A DNA stretch of 64,000 nt from Psychrobacter raelei (GTDB lineage Bacteria; Pseudomonadota; Gammaproteobacteria; Pseudomonadales; Moraxellaceae), in NCBI RefSeq assembly GCF_022631235.3, contig NZ_CP093310.2, positions 1,860,001 through 1,924,000 of the forward strand, given 5' to 3'. The first letter of the stretch is position 1. Each line of letters opens with the position of its first letter. The position numbers were made by a program, and so were the translations under genes. Under the pieces are notes generated by a model. It worked only from the letters and a program-made list of their open reading frames with translations. It was not told where the DNA came from and ran no database searches. This document shows, in pieces, positions 37,700 through 46,894 of the stretch.

Positions 37700-39202
37700 T
37701 TACTCACTACCCGTCAATAAGATATGCTTACTCAGTTGATAAGCAGCTAAACCATCCTCACCCAGTTCACGTCCAATACCGCTCTGCTTAAATCCACCCC
37801 ATCCTGCTTCAGGCAGTACAATTTGTATTTCATTAATCCAGATATGACCGGCTTTAATTTGTAATGCCATCTCCATCGCATGAGACTCATTTCTACTAAC
37901 AACCGTTGCTGCTAATGCGTATTTACTGTCATTAGCTAAGATAATCGCTTCTTGATCAGTACTAAACTCATGCGTGACTAACACTGGTCCGAAAACCTCT
38001 TCTTTCCATAATCGGCTGCTTCTTGGAACATTCATATATACAGTTGGCTCAACGAAATAACCTTTATTATTTTCAAGATTGTTAACATCAGCTCTCATTA
38101 GTTTCCCGCCAGTTAAGCAGCTCAAGCCTTCTTGCTTTGCAATACCAAAATACTGCTGAACCTGTTTTAACTGCTGCTCACTTACTAAAGGTCCCATAAT
38201 GGTATCTGAATCAAAGCCATCACCAACTACCAGCTCTTGAGTTTTCTTTCGCAGTATCTGATATAAGTCGTCTGCGATATTTTTATGCACTAAAAGCCTT
38301 GAAGTTGCAGAACAGATTTGACCTGCATTAAAGAAAATACCAGCAATAATAATATCGCAAGCGCTATTAATATCAGCGTCTTCACAAACAATGATAGCTG
38401 ATTTACCACCTAGCTCGAGGCTGATATCTTTTATACTCGATGATGCTTGTCTCATGACTTTTTCACCCACAGCATTACTGCCCGTAAAAGATACCTTATC
38501 TACCAAAGGATGCATAGTCATTGCCGTACCCACTTCAGCCGCACCTGGTAGGATATTTACAACTCCTTTTGGCAAACCAATTTCGATTAAGATATCACCT
38601 AAGACCAGCTCTGGAATAAGTGTTATTTCTGATGGCTTCAATATTACGGTACATCCTGCCGCCAGTGCGGGTGCCAGTTTCCATGCTGTTGTCACCATTG
38701 GAAAATTCCAAGGAACTATCAGCGCACAAACACCAACAGGTTCTAGCACCTTGTATAACTTGACTCCCTCTTCTTTAGTAGTCACTTGGGTACGCTGTGG
38801 CTGCTGTGAAATTAAGTCAGCATAGTATTGATAACAAGCAATCGCATCAGACACATCAATCTTTGCCTCTTCTATCGGCTTGCCATTATTTAGGACAGAC
38901 AAGCCCACCAAAGTATCAAATCTTGCACTCATTGCACTTGCAATAGCATTTAAATAGTCTGCACGTTGCTGTCTAGTCGTTTGTGACCAGCCTACAAAAG
39001 CTGCTTTTGCTGCATTGGCAGCACTATCTACATGCTTAGTTAAACATAGTTTTGTGGTGGCAATCACTTGTCCTATGCTGGGATCAATTAACGAATGTTC
39101 CATATCCGATTCAATATCACACCATAAACCATCAATAAATGCATGATTTAATTTAATTTCATTATTTAGTACAGCCAAAAAATCTTGCTTTGTCATTTCC
39201 AT
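37700..39202 (-). CDS. NAD(P)-dependent aldehyde dehydrogenase, candidate 4-guanidinobutyraldehyde dehydrogenase
   Basis: The 500-residue enzyme has the ALDH fold: PWNFPMVTTAWKLAPALAAG near residue 165, the Rossmann FTGSNAVGEKVM, the general-base glutamate in LELGGKSA, the catalytic cysteine in FFNAGQICSATSRL (near residue 300) and EEVFGPVLVTHEF near 400. Sequence type is close to betaine/aminoaldehyde dehydrogenases (GbsA/KauB/PuuC). Position between a 2-ketoarginine decarboxylase-like gene and a guanidinobutyrase suggests oxidation of 4-guanidinobutyraldehyde to 4-guanidinobutyrate; this is inferred. It lies 38 bases after the YjiH-type gene and 50 before the APC permease. Confidence 0.85.
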   Translation of the reverse strand: MEMTKQDFLAVLNNEIKLNHAFIDGLWCDIESDMEHSLIDPSIGQVIATTKLCLTKHVDSAANAAKAAFVGWSQTTRQQRADYLNAIASAMSARFDTLVGLSVLNNGKPIEEAKIDVSDAIACYQYYADLISQQPQRTQVTTKEEGVKLYKVLEPVGVCALIVPWNFPMVTTAWKLAPALAAGCTVILKPSEITLIPELVLGDILIEIGLPKGVVNILPGAAEVGTAMTMHPLVDKVSFTGSNAVGEKVMRQASSSIKDISLELGGKSAIIVCEDADINSACDIIIAGIFFNAGQICSATSRLLVHKNIADDLYQILRKKTQELVVGDGFDSDTIMGPLVSEQQLKQVQQYFGIAKQEGLSCLTGGKLMRADVNNLENNKGYFVEPTVYMNVPRSSRLWKEEVFGPVLVTHEFSTDQEAIILANDSKYALAATVVSRNESHAMEMALQIKAGHIWINEIQIVLPEAGWGGFKQSGIGRELGEDGLAAYQLSKHILLTGSE

Positions 39203-39240
39203 AGAAGTAATTACCTTACTAAATTAGTTTTCATAAATTT

Positions 39241-40647
39241 TTAATATAGTAGATGTGCAGCAGCAGTTATCACTACCAAACTAATCAAAGTGCGAATCAT
39301 AAAAATAACAAACAGCTCTAAAACATTTAATTTAATATTTGACTTAATAATTAGAGCACCAACCTCTGACATATAAATAATCTGGGTAATAGATGCTGCT
39401 CCCACAATAAAGCGTGTCATTTCACTCTCAATACTTTTCCCCACTAGAGCTGGAAGATACATATCGGCAAAGCCCATAACCATTGCTGGTGCAGCTTTGG
39501 CTGCTTCAGGAATATGTAACATCTCAAGTATTGGCACTAAGGGGGTTGCTAGCCAATTAAAAACTGAGGTATATTCGGCCAAACCTAAACCAATAGTACC
39601 GATTACAAAAATAACAGGAATCAGGCCAAAGTAGATATCGAATACGTTGCCTAAACTTTGTTTAAAGACTGTACTCAAGCTTGGCATACAATGTGCGCGA
39701 GTAACCGCACGGTTTACTGCCCACTGATAGGTTGTATAATTACTTGGTATTTCTTCATCTAGCATACTACTACCTGAGTGGTAGGTATCGGGTTTAGTAG
39801 ATAAAGGAGGCAAACGTGGCATAATAATAGCTGCAATAAAACCAGTTAAGGCAATTGTTAAATAGAAGAAAACGAAGTTATTATCAACACCAATTGTTTT
39901 AGCCACTACGTATGTGAAGGCAATTGAAGTTACAGAAAACGTCGTGGCTATAATGGCTGCCTCTCGCTGACTATAGAAGCTCTTATCATACTGCTGCATA
40001 GTAACTAGTAAGCCAATTGAAGCTGCACCAAACCAAGAAGACATCGCATCAACAGCAGCTCTCCCAGGTAAGTTAAAGAGTTTAACAAATATTTTACTTG
40101 ATAAAGTCCCTAAGAACTCCATTAAGCCAAAGTCTGTTAAAAATGGTAATGATAAAATAGCAAAAATAAACAGAGGTATTAGAATAGGTATTAAATCTTC
40201 AAAAATAACTCCCCCTGTATTTCGACTTATAATAAACTCAGGACCTACTTGAAGATAAATCATCCATACAAATACCATTCCTAAAAGACGGATAGTCAAC
40301 CAAAACCAATCGACATCAAAAAACTTGGTAATTAGCGAGTCTTCAGTAATTTTAGGTTTTAGTAGTTTAACTCCTAAAGCGCCTAGAAAAGATACTGTAA
40401 CAATAGCTAAGGCAATGTATACAACTGACGAGCCTAGAAGTGCCTGTAATGTGTCGGTCATGACACCTAGTAAAATTGTAACTTTACCATCCCATTGAAA
40501 AGGAATAATAAATAACGCAATACCAATTGCTGAAAAGATTAAGAACTTCCATAGAGCAGCTTTCCATTGCTCATTCTTGGGAGTAATCGAATCAATACCT
40601 TCATTGCCTAACACTGGCATTTGGGATTTTTCTATATATTTCTTCAT
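39241..40647 (-). CDS. YjiH-family membrane protein with nucleoside-recognition (Gate) domain
   Basis: The 468-residue protein has about ten to twelve membrane helices. It carries the Gate-type segment AAPAMVMGFADMYLPALVGK and a C-terminal helix pair after IIYMSEVGALIIKSNIKLN, as in E. coli YjiH and related putative transporters. Function is not established. A strong AAGGAGGA seven to eight bases before ATG 40647 decides the start; an in-frame start at 40704 would overlap dld by 35 bases and adds non-conserved residues. Codons are noticeably A/T-rich compared with neighbours. Its operon position suggests transport of the pathway substrate. Confidence 0.82.
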   Translation of the reverse strand: MKKYIEKSQMPVLGNEGIDSITPKNEQWKAALWKFLIFSAIGIALFIIPFQWDGKVTILLGVMTDTLQALLGSSVVYIALAIVTVSFLGALGVKLLKPKITEDSLITKFFDVDWFWLTIRLLGMVFVWMIYLQVGPEFIISRNTGGVIFEDLIPILIPLFIFAILSLPFLTDFGLMEFLGTLSSKIFVKLFNLPGRAAVDAMSSWFGAASIGLLVTMQQYDKSFYSQREAAIIATTFSVTSIAFTYVVAKTIGVDNNFVFFYLTIALTGFIAAIIMPRLPPLSTKPDTYHSGSSMLDEEIPSNYTTYQWAVNRAVTRAHCMPSLSTVFKQSLGNVFDIYFGLIPVIFVIGTIGLGLAEYTSVFNWLATPLVPILEMLHIPEAAKAAPAMVMGFADMYLPALVGKSIESEMTRFIVGAASITQIIYMSEVGALIIKSNIKLNVLELFVIFMIRTLISLVVITAAAHLLY

Positions 40648-40669
40648 AACTATCCTCCTTGATAGATAT

Positions 40670-42430
40670 CTATTGCCAATTTTTGAACTTTGTAGTTTGA
40701 CCAATGCCTGGATTTAAAGAATTGGTCGGATCCAGTTTTTTATAGAATTGATGTAATTCAGGTTTTGCTTTATAGATATGGCCAACGTTGTGCTCAGCAG
40801 GATATTCAATATTTCGCTGGCTATAAAACGTTAACAGTTCATCCTTGAATGCTTTCAAACTGACGGCTGGTTTTAATAAATAATCTTGATGTAGCACATG
40901 GCAAAAGAAGTGACCTAAGTAAAGCGTCTTACTCACCTGCTTTTGTAGATGCTCTGGTAACTTTTCATCCCAATCTGTTGCATTGCGAGGCAGTGCAATA
41001 TCAGTAGATAACATCTCACCAAAATTTGATTTATTAAGATCGTAATACCTAAACATTGCTGCTGTGGCTGCACTACGAAACACCAACAATGCTTGAGCTT
41101 CTTCATCTGAACAGGTACGAACAGTGCTCTCGTATTCAGGTATGTGCTGTTCTAAGAAACGCGATGCACTGGCAACGTTATGACTTCTTTCATCATCTGC
41201 TACTTTAATAATTAAATGATAACGGTATGACAGTGCTTGATGCTGCAGGCTCTTCGGCAAAGATGCAGGCATAAACATAGAGACTACCTGCAATACACGA
41301 TCTGGCAGAGTTTTAGGCAAATGCCATTTACCTAAGTAGTAGCTGACCTTAGCTCTAAGTTTGTACAAATTCGCTATCTTTTTTGCTGATAGTTTTCGCA
41401 TACTTAGACAAGTGTCTCTACCATAACGCATAGTTAGCTGGTTGTAGTCACCATGCATATACTCTGCTAGAACAGGTAACTCTAAATCACTTTTGAGCCA
41501 ATGTTGACGAAGCTTGGTTAAAACCTCAGCATTATTGCTAGAAATATAAAAAGTTCGTTCTTTACACGGTTTAGAAAACGTAGCTACTCTAACCGCAAAA
41601 ACAATAACTCGGCCAGCAGACCCTGATGCCTCATAAAGCCCGCTGGGGTCATTATTAAAACGGGCTGGCGTACTCGCATCACAATCCCGCACTTTGGTTT
41701 GGTATTGTGCATTACAAGATAAGCGTGGTGATTCAGTCTGCTGTGTTTCATTATTTACAGCGCTAAATTTTCCTGCTTGCAGATTCTCTAGCATCTCCTC
41801 TGGGTCTGACCCAAGCTCAATACCTAAGTGATTAATAAGCTCAAACTGACCGAGCTTATTTTTTCGAGCAAATAAAGCCATTTCTGTATAAGCCGGTCCA
41901 CGTTGTACCAACATGCCGCCAGAGTTATTACAAATACCGCCAATTACTGAGGCGCCAACACAGCTTGAACCCAATACAGAATGTGGCTCACGACCTAACG
42001 GCTCTAAAATTGACTCTAATTGCTGTAAGCTAGCTGCAGGCAACGCAATCAGCTCAGAAGCATCATTTAATAGATGCACGCCATGAAGCTGCTGCATTGA
42101 AATAACCACAACTTCTCTATCGTAGCTGCCATAAGGGGTTGATCCGCCTGTTAATCCTGTATTTGCTGCTTGAGCAATAATGATGATGTCTGCTTGCGCA
42201 CACAGGGTTATCACACGCCATAGCTGAACCAGATCATGTGGAATCACCACAGCAAGTACCTTACTCAGACTGGATTCCCCAGCACCCTGCAGATAAGCAT
42301 ATTGCTGACCGAATGTCGTTAAAACCTGCGTGTCACCCACAACCTCTATCAACTGGGACACAAGGTGCGCTAATTGCTTAGCACTTGATGCATCACTCTT
42401 GACAGGCGTGTTGTGAGTGCTCATAGTCAT
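40670..42430 (-). CDS. dld: Quinone-dependent D-2-hydroxyacid dehydrogenase (Dld, D-lactate dehydrogenase family)
   Basis: The 586-residue flavoprotein follows E. coli Dld along its whole length. The FAD-binding domain has AANTGLTGGSTPYG and GREPHSVLGSSCVGASVIGG, NNSGG and VQRGPAYTEMALFAR; the substrate region has RDCDASTPARFNNDP; the C-terminal membrane-binding and substrate segment is YPAEHNVGHIYKA and ends NPGIGQTTKFKNWQ. The family oxidises D-lactate to pyruvate at the inner membrane. Here it lies 20 bases after a 2-ketoarginine decarboxylase-like gene, so a D-2-hydroxy acid that gives a 2-oxo acid for that enzyme (for example argininate) is an alternative substrate. ATG 42430 (GGAG nine bases upstream) is preferred over TTG 42433; ATG 42424 is also possible. 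Confidence 0.9.
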   Translation of the reverse strand: MTMSTHNTPVKSDASSAKQLAHLVSQLIEVVGDTQVLTTFGQQYAYLQGAGESSLSKVLAVVIPHDLVQLWRVITLCAQADIIIIAQAANTGLTGGSTPYGSYDREVVVISMQQLHGVHLLNDASELIALPAASLQQLESILEPLGREPHSVLGSSCVGASVIGGICNNSGGMLVQRGPAYTEMALFARKNKLGQFELINHLGIELGSDPEEMLENLQAGKFSAVNNETQQTESPRLSCNAQYQTKVRDCDASTPARFNNDPSGLYEASGSAGRVIVFAVRVATFSKPCKERTFYISSNNAEVLTKLRQHWLKSDLELPVLAEYMHGDYNQLTMRYGRDTCLSMRKLSAKKIANLYKLRAKVSYYLGKWHLPKTLPDRVLQVVSMFMPASLPKSLQHQALSYRYHLIIKVADDERSHNVASASRFLEQHIPEYESTVRTCSDEEAQALLVFRSAATAAMFRYYDLNKSNFGEMLSTDIALPRNATDWDEKLPEHLQKQVSKTLYLGHFFCHVLHQDYLLKPAVSLKAFKDELLTFYSQRNIEYPAEHNVGHIYKAKPELHQFYKKLDPTNSLNPGIGQTTKFKNWQ

Positions 42431-42450
42431 CAATATTCACTCCGCATTAT

Positions 42451-44124
42451 TTACGAGAAATATTTAAAGTCTTGCGCCAGCTCTGATAAGAATGCGTCTG
42501 ACTCATCAATCTCATAAACCACAGGCTTATTGCCTTGCGTGTCTTCTAGTAGAGCTTTTTTAAGCTGCTCCTCACTGGTGATTCGGCGATAATCTGCACC
42601 AAAACCTTCTGCTAATAAATCAAACTTTGGTGTTTTAATATTGACACCAATCAGTGGCAGTCCACCTTCTTCCATATAACGACGAATTTCACCATAACCT
42701 TGGTTATTCCAAACCAAGACAATCAAGGGTAGCTCTAGCTCAGCTGCACAAATGAGCTCACTAATAGTAAACTGAATACCCCCATCACCTATTAAGCTAA
42801 TAACCGGGGCACTTGATGCAATCTTAGCACCAATTGCTGCTGGCAGACCGTAGCCTAACGTACCGAAACCTGTCGATGAGTTGAACCATTTGCGTGGCTT
42901 AACCGCTTCATAACCCAAATTACCGCTATACACAGGCTGAGTAGAATCACCGACAATAATGACATCATCTAAAGTGTCTCTGATTAGCTTTAACACACTA
43001 ACTTGACCAGCAAAACTAGGTGCCATCTCGTCAACTAATTGCTGCTTAACTTGCTCTACTGTTTGCTTAGCATCATGTGACAATGGCTGATCTTGTAAAC
43101 GCTTGCACAGCCCGCTAATGGCAGATTGAGCACTGCTTAAAACAGGAATATCGGCAACGAAGGGTAGATTTAATTGGCGAGGATCACAGTCGACTCGAAT
43201 TAGGGTACCGGTTATATCAAACTCATCATTAAATACGATATCGTAATCGGTTTCGCCTAGCTCTGTACCAATCGCTAACACCACATCTGCGTTACCAATC
43301 AAAGCTCTTGATGCTGGTAGTGACTGCGTACTACCAAGGCTCAGCGGATGAGAGGGTGGGAGCACCCCTTTAGCATTAATGGTGAGCAAAGTTGGTGCAT
43401 CAATGAGTTCAGCCAACTTTTGAGCATCTTCATTTACATCTACACAGCCACCACCGTAGAGCAGCACTGGATTTTTGGCTTGTTTTAAAGCTATTACTAC
43501 TTTATCTAGCTGGTCTGGATTGGCACCAATACTTAGCACAGATGAGTGTTCTAATGGCTGTTTATTTGTTGGTGGCTTAGCGACATGACTGGCATCTGCA
43601 GTAATAACATCAATAGGCAGCTGAATATGTACTGGGCCAGAACGTGCCCCTTTCATGGTGCTAAAAGCTTCAGAAATAACTTTTGGTAACGATTCTGGCT
43701 TCCAAATTGTTTTGCTATAAAGTGCTACTTTATCTACCATACCTTGTTGATCGTGAAGCTCATGTAGATGTCCTTCACCACTACCGGTATCCCCTACTTT
43801 GTTGACACTAGAAATAACTAGCATAGGTATAGAATCTGCCAAGGCTTGGGCCATGGCTGTCATGATATTAGTCATACCAGGACCAGTAATAATAAAGCAG
43901 GCTGCAATTTTACCGGAGGCTCTAAAGTAGCCATCAGCCATAAATCCAGCTCCCTGCTCATGGCGCGGTGTAACGTGAGTGATGTTTGTATTGGGCAGGC
44001 CCCGATATAGCTCAACGGTATGAACACCTGGAATACCAAATACGGTATCGACACCATAATATTCAAGCCACTCAACAAGTAGCTCTCCGCAGGTCAGTTG
44101 AGCTGGGATATTTGAAACTGACAT
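42451..44124 (-). CDS. aruI: TPP-dependent 5-guanidino-2-oxopentanoate decarboxylase (AruI-like)
   Basis: The 557-residue protein has the three-domain acetolactate-synthase/decarboxylase fold: VFGIPGVHTVELYRGLPN and HVTPRHEQGAGFMADGY (Glu near residue 57 activates TPP), FIITGPGMTNIMTAMAQALA, the central domain with VLLYGGGC, and the TPP/Mg motif GDGGIQFTISEL...NNQGYGEIRR near residue 440. GVHTVELYRGL with HELHDQQGMV is the pattern I associate with P. aeruginosa AruI, which converts 2-ketoarginine to 4-guanidinobutyraldehyde in the arginine transaminase pathway. Length agrees. A generic 2-oxoacid decarboxylase remains possible. It is probably the first gene of a five-gene operon (to 36210); 284 bases separate it from gbuA. 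Confidence 0.85.
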   Translation of the reverse strand: MSVSNIPAQLTCGELLVEWLEYYGVDTVFGIPGVHTVELYRGLPNTNITHVTPRHEQGAGFMADGYFRASGKIAACFIITGPGMTNIMTAMAQALADSIPMLVISSVNKVGDTGSGEGHLHELHDQQGMVDKVALYSKTIWKPESLPKVISEAFSTMKGARSGPVHIQLPIDVITADASHVAKPPTNKQPLEHSSVLSIGANPDQLDKVVIALKQAKNPVLLYGGGCVDVNEDAQKLAELIDAPTLLTINAKGVLPPSHPLSLGSTQSLPASRALIGNADVVLAIGTELGETDYDIVFNDEFDITGTLIRVDCDPRQLNLPFVADIPVLSSAQSAISGLCKRLQDQPLSHDAKQTVEQVKQQLVDEMAPSFAGQVSVLKLIRDTLDDVIIVGDSTQPVYSGNLGYEAVKPRKWFNSSTGFGTLGYGLPAAIGAKIASSAPVISLIGDGGIQFTISELICAAELELPLIVLVWNNQGYGEIRRYMEEGGLPLIGVNIKTPKFDLLAEGFGADYRRITSEEQLKKALLEDTQGNKPVVYEIDESDAFLSELAQDFKYFS

Positions 44125-44408
44125 AATTAATTCCTTTTAAGGCCTTATTGCTAATCCTAGCGAGGCACGTTTACAACTGATAATACTGATAATTTAGTCT
44201 TTGATTTTCAAAAAAAATGGTGGACAAGTTTAGTGCAATATCTTGCTCGCCATACCAACACGAGATTAAATATCCTGAACTGTCGCGACACCTTCATCAC
44301 GATTCTATGTAATCAGCTTAGCTTATTTCCACTCATCCCCTGTCACAAAGTTATTAGTGAATACCATATAAGCTTCGTAAGGCCGATTACATACCTGTGC
44401 TGAATGCT

Positions 44409-45365
44409 TTAAGGTTTTTCGTCGTAACGAACACCTGGCAAAATACATAACATTTCAAACAGCAAGTTTGCTGCAAGTACCGAGGTATTACCAAACGGAT
44501 CATACGGTGGAGACACTTCAACCAAGTCACAGCCGACAACATCTAGACCACGCATACCTCGTACAATTTCAATGCCTTGGGTTGATGTCAGACCACCAAT
44601 TTCTGCAGTACCTGTACCTGGTGCAAATGCAGGGTCAATACCATCAATATCAAAGCTTAAATAAACAGGTCCCTCTCCTAGCTTTTCACGTACCTCAGCC
44701 ATTAATGGCGTCAGTGACTTATACCAGCACTCTTCAGCTGGAACTACTCTAAACCCCTGATCAGTTGACCAGTCAAACTCTTCCGCGCTATAACCAGTCC
44801 CACGCAATCCAATTTGAACTACACGATTGCCATCTAATAGGTTCTCTTCCACTGCTCGGCGGAACGGTGTCCCATGCGCAATCTTTTCACCAAACATCTC
44901 ATCATTGATATCTGCGTGTGCATCAATATGAACCATACCCACTGGACCATATTTTTTAGCTAGTGCTCTTAAAATAGGCAGTGCAATAGTATGGTCGCCA
45001 CCAAGTGTTAACGGAATAGCATCATATTTTAAGATGTTTTCAGTGTAGAATTTTTCAATAATATCAACACTTTTTAATAGGTTAAATGTATTGATTGGAA
45101 CGTCACCAATATCCGCTACTTGCAATGACTCAAAAGGTGCTGCGCGTGTTGCCACGTTATAAGGACGAATCATACGAGACTCATCTCGAATCTGACGTGG
45201 ACCTAAACGTGCACCTGAACGATTTGATGCTCCAATATCCATAGGTACACCAACAAAGGCAGCGTCTAAACCCTCAGCATTAGCTTGAGTCGGTAAGCGC
45301 ATCATAGAGGCAAAGCCGCCAAATCTTGGCATATCATTGCCACTTAAAGGTTGATTGAATTTCAT
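44409..45365 (-). CDS. gbuA: Guanidinobutyrase (agmatinase/arginase family ureohydrolase)
   Basis: The 318-residue enzyme has the dimanganese site of ureohydrolases: GGDHT (His125), DAHAD (Asp148, His150, Asp152) and SFDIDGIDP (near residue 240). FGGFASMMRLPTQA at the N-terminus and FRRAVEENLLDGNRVVQIGLRG are of the GbuA/GpuA type that hydrolyses 4-guanidinobutyrate or 3-guanidinopropionate to GABA or beta-alanine plus urea. The flanking AruI-like, ALDH, GabT and GabD genes point to guanidinobutyrate. Agmatine as substrate is less likely. A perfect 14-bp hairpin stands in its 5' leader. No urease is seen in the window. Confidence 0.9.
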   Translation of the reverse strand: MKFNQPLSGNDMPRFGGFASMMRLPTQANAEGLDAAFVGVPMDIGASNRSGARLGPRQIRDESRMIRPYNVATRAAPFESLQVADIGDVPINTFNLLKSVDIIEKFYTENILKYDAIPLTLGGDHTIALPILRALAKKYGPVGMVHIDAHADINDEMFGEKIAHGTPFRRAVEENLLDGNRVVQIGLRGTGYSAEEFDWSTDQGFRVVPAEECWYKSLTPLMAEVREKLGEGPVYLSFDIDGIDPAFAPGTGTAEIGGLTSTQGIEIVRGMRGLDVVGCDLVEVSPPYDPFGNTSVLAANLLFEMLCILPGVRYDEKP

Positions 45366-45417
45366 TTTTAATTCCTGATTCCGATATTATGCACAATATA
45401 GATAATATAACTTTAGT

Positions 45418-45454
45418 ATTTAGCATCAAAGACTTTAAACCTTTGATGCTAAAT
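45418..45454 (-). other. Perfect hairpin between gabT and gbuA
   Basis: ATTTAGCATCAAAG (45418-45431) and CTTTGATGCTAAAT (45441-45454) are exact inverted repeats around nine bases. On the minus strand no T run follows, so it is not a standard terminator. It lies 53-89 bases upstream of the gbuA ATG and could be an operator or mRNA structure. Confidence 0.7.
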
Positions 45455-45492
45455 TATAAAACGGCCTGTCCCTTCTTCAGCCGTCTACTACA

Positions 45493-46752
45493 TTACAAAG
45501 CCGCTTTAATAATCTCAAGACCCTCTTGCAACACGTCATCAGAGACAGTCAAAGGCACCATCACACGAATGGCGTTACCATGACGGCCACATGACGCCAA
45601 TAGAAGACCTTTTTCAAAGGCATTGGCACGCAGCTTGGCGGTGGCTTCAGCGTCTGGCTTACCTTGAGCATCCACTATATCAAAGGCCAGCATGGCGCCC
45701 TTATGGCGGATATTGGCAATTTTTGGATTATCTAGTGCCGCTAAGAAGCTGGCAATGGTATCGCCAATCACTTTACTGCGCTCAAGCAAACCTTCTTCTT
45801 CAATCACTTCGATGACTGCCAAAGCAGCCACACAAGCCAATGGGTTACCCGAATAAGTACCACCCAACCCACCAGGCTGTGGTGTATCCATAATGTCCGC
45901 ACGGCCAATCACAGCTGAAATAGGATACCCACCAGCCAAGCTCTTAGCGCTGGTCATTAAGTCAGGCTCAACACCTAGTTGCTCCGTTGCAAATAAAGTG
46001 CCAGTACGACCAAAACAGGTCTGTACTTCATCAAAGATCAGCACAATACCGTGCTCATCACAGATCTTACGTAGCGCCTTAGCAAATGAGGGGGTAACTT
46101 GATGGAAGCCGCCTTCGCCTTGGACCGGCTCTATAATCATGGCTGCCACATCGCTTGGGTGAATAGAAGCCTGGAAAATCATCTCAATGCTTTCAAGCGC
46201 TTGTGCCTCTGTCACTCCAAGCTCAGGTGCTGGAAATAACGCATGGTGAATGGAGGCTGGCATAGGACCAAAGTTGTTTTTGTAAGGTACCACCTTACCG
46301 GTAAGCCCCATACACATATGAGTGCGGCCATGCCAGCCACCGACAAAGGAGATAACGCCGTGACGACCGGTGTGAGCACGGGCAATTTTCATGGTGTTCT
46401 CAACCGCTTCAGCGCCCGTGGTAAAAAACACAGCCTTTTTATCACCGCTGATAGGGGCAAGTTCACACAACTTCTCAGCCAGACTCACATAGCTTTCATA
46501 GTTCATGATTTGGGCAGCGGTATGAGTGAATTTATCCAACTGCTCACGCACACGCTCAGTGATTTTTGGATGATTATGGCCAGTGTTTAGTACCGATATA
46601 CCACCGATAAAGTCGATATAACGATTGCCTTCAACATCCCATACCTCTGAATTTTTGGCCGTCTCGGCAAAGACTGGGAAAGCCACGCCTAAGCCTTTAG
46701 GTAATACTTTGGTACGGCGCTCTAGTAATGACTGATTGGTTAGCTTGCTCAT
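45493..46752 (-). CDS. gabT: 4-aminobutyrate (or 5-aminovalerate) aminotransferase
   Basis: The 419-residue class III aminotransferase has VFFTTGAEAVENTMKIAR, FVGGWHGRTHM, LIFDEVQTCFGRTG (Asp binding the PLP nitrogen) and the PLP lysine in MTSAKSLAGGYPISAVIGR (near residue 270). It transfers the amino group of GABA to 2-oxoglutarate, giving succinate semialdehyde. GabT enzymes often also accept 5-aminovalerate, which fits the nearby glutarate genes. It lies between gabD (142 bases upstream) and gbuA. Confidence 0.93.
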   Translation of the reverse strand: MSKLTNQSLLERRTKVLPKGLGVAFPVFAETAKNSEVWDVEGNRYIDFIGGISVLNTGHNHPKITERVREQLDKFTHTAAQIMNYESYVSLAEKLCELAPISGDKKAVFFTTGAEAVENTMKIARAHTGRHGVISFVGGWHGRTHMCMGLTGKVVPYKNNFGPMPASIHHALFPAPELGVTEAQALESIEMIFQASIHPSDVAAMIIEPVQGEGGFHQVTPSFAKALRKICDEHGIVLIFDEVQTCFGRTGTLFATEQLGVEPDLMTSAKSLAGGYPISAVIGRADIMDTPQPGGLGGTYSGNPLACVAALAVIEVIEEEGLLERSKVIGDTIASFLAALDNPKIANIRHKGAMLAFDIVDAQGKPDAEATAKLRANAFEKGLLLASCGRHGNAIRVMVPLTVSDDVLQEGLEIIKAAL

Positions 46753-46894
46753 ATCTACATCCTTTGTATCAAATTTAATGCCTGTGCATTTGGGAAAATA
46801 TTAAGTGGATTATCCCACTTAGGTTACCAACTTATAGCTGGGGAGATATCCCCTGTTATGATCAATAGTTGACCGTTTTTTAAATCAAAGATAG

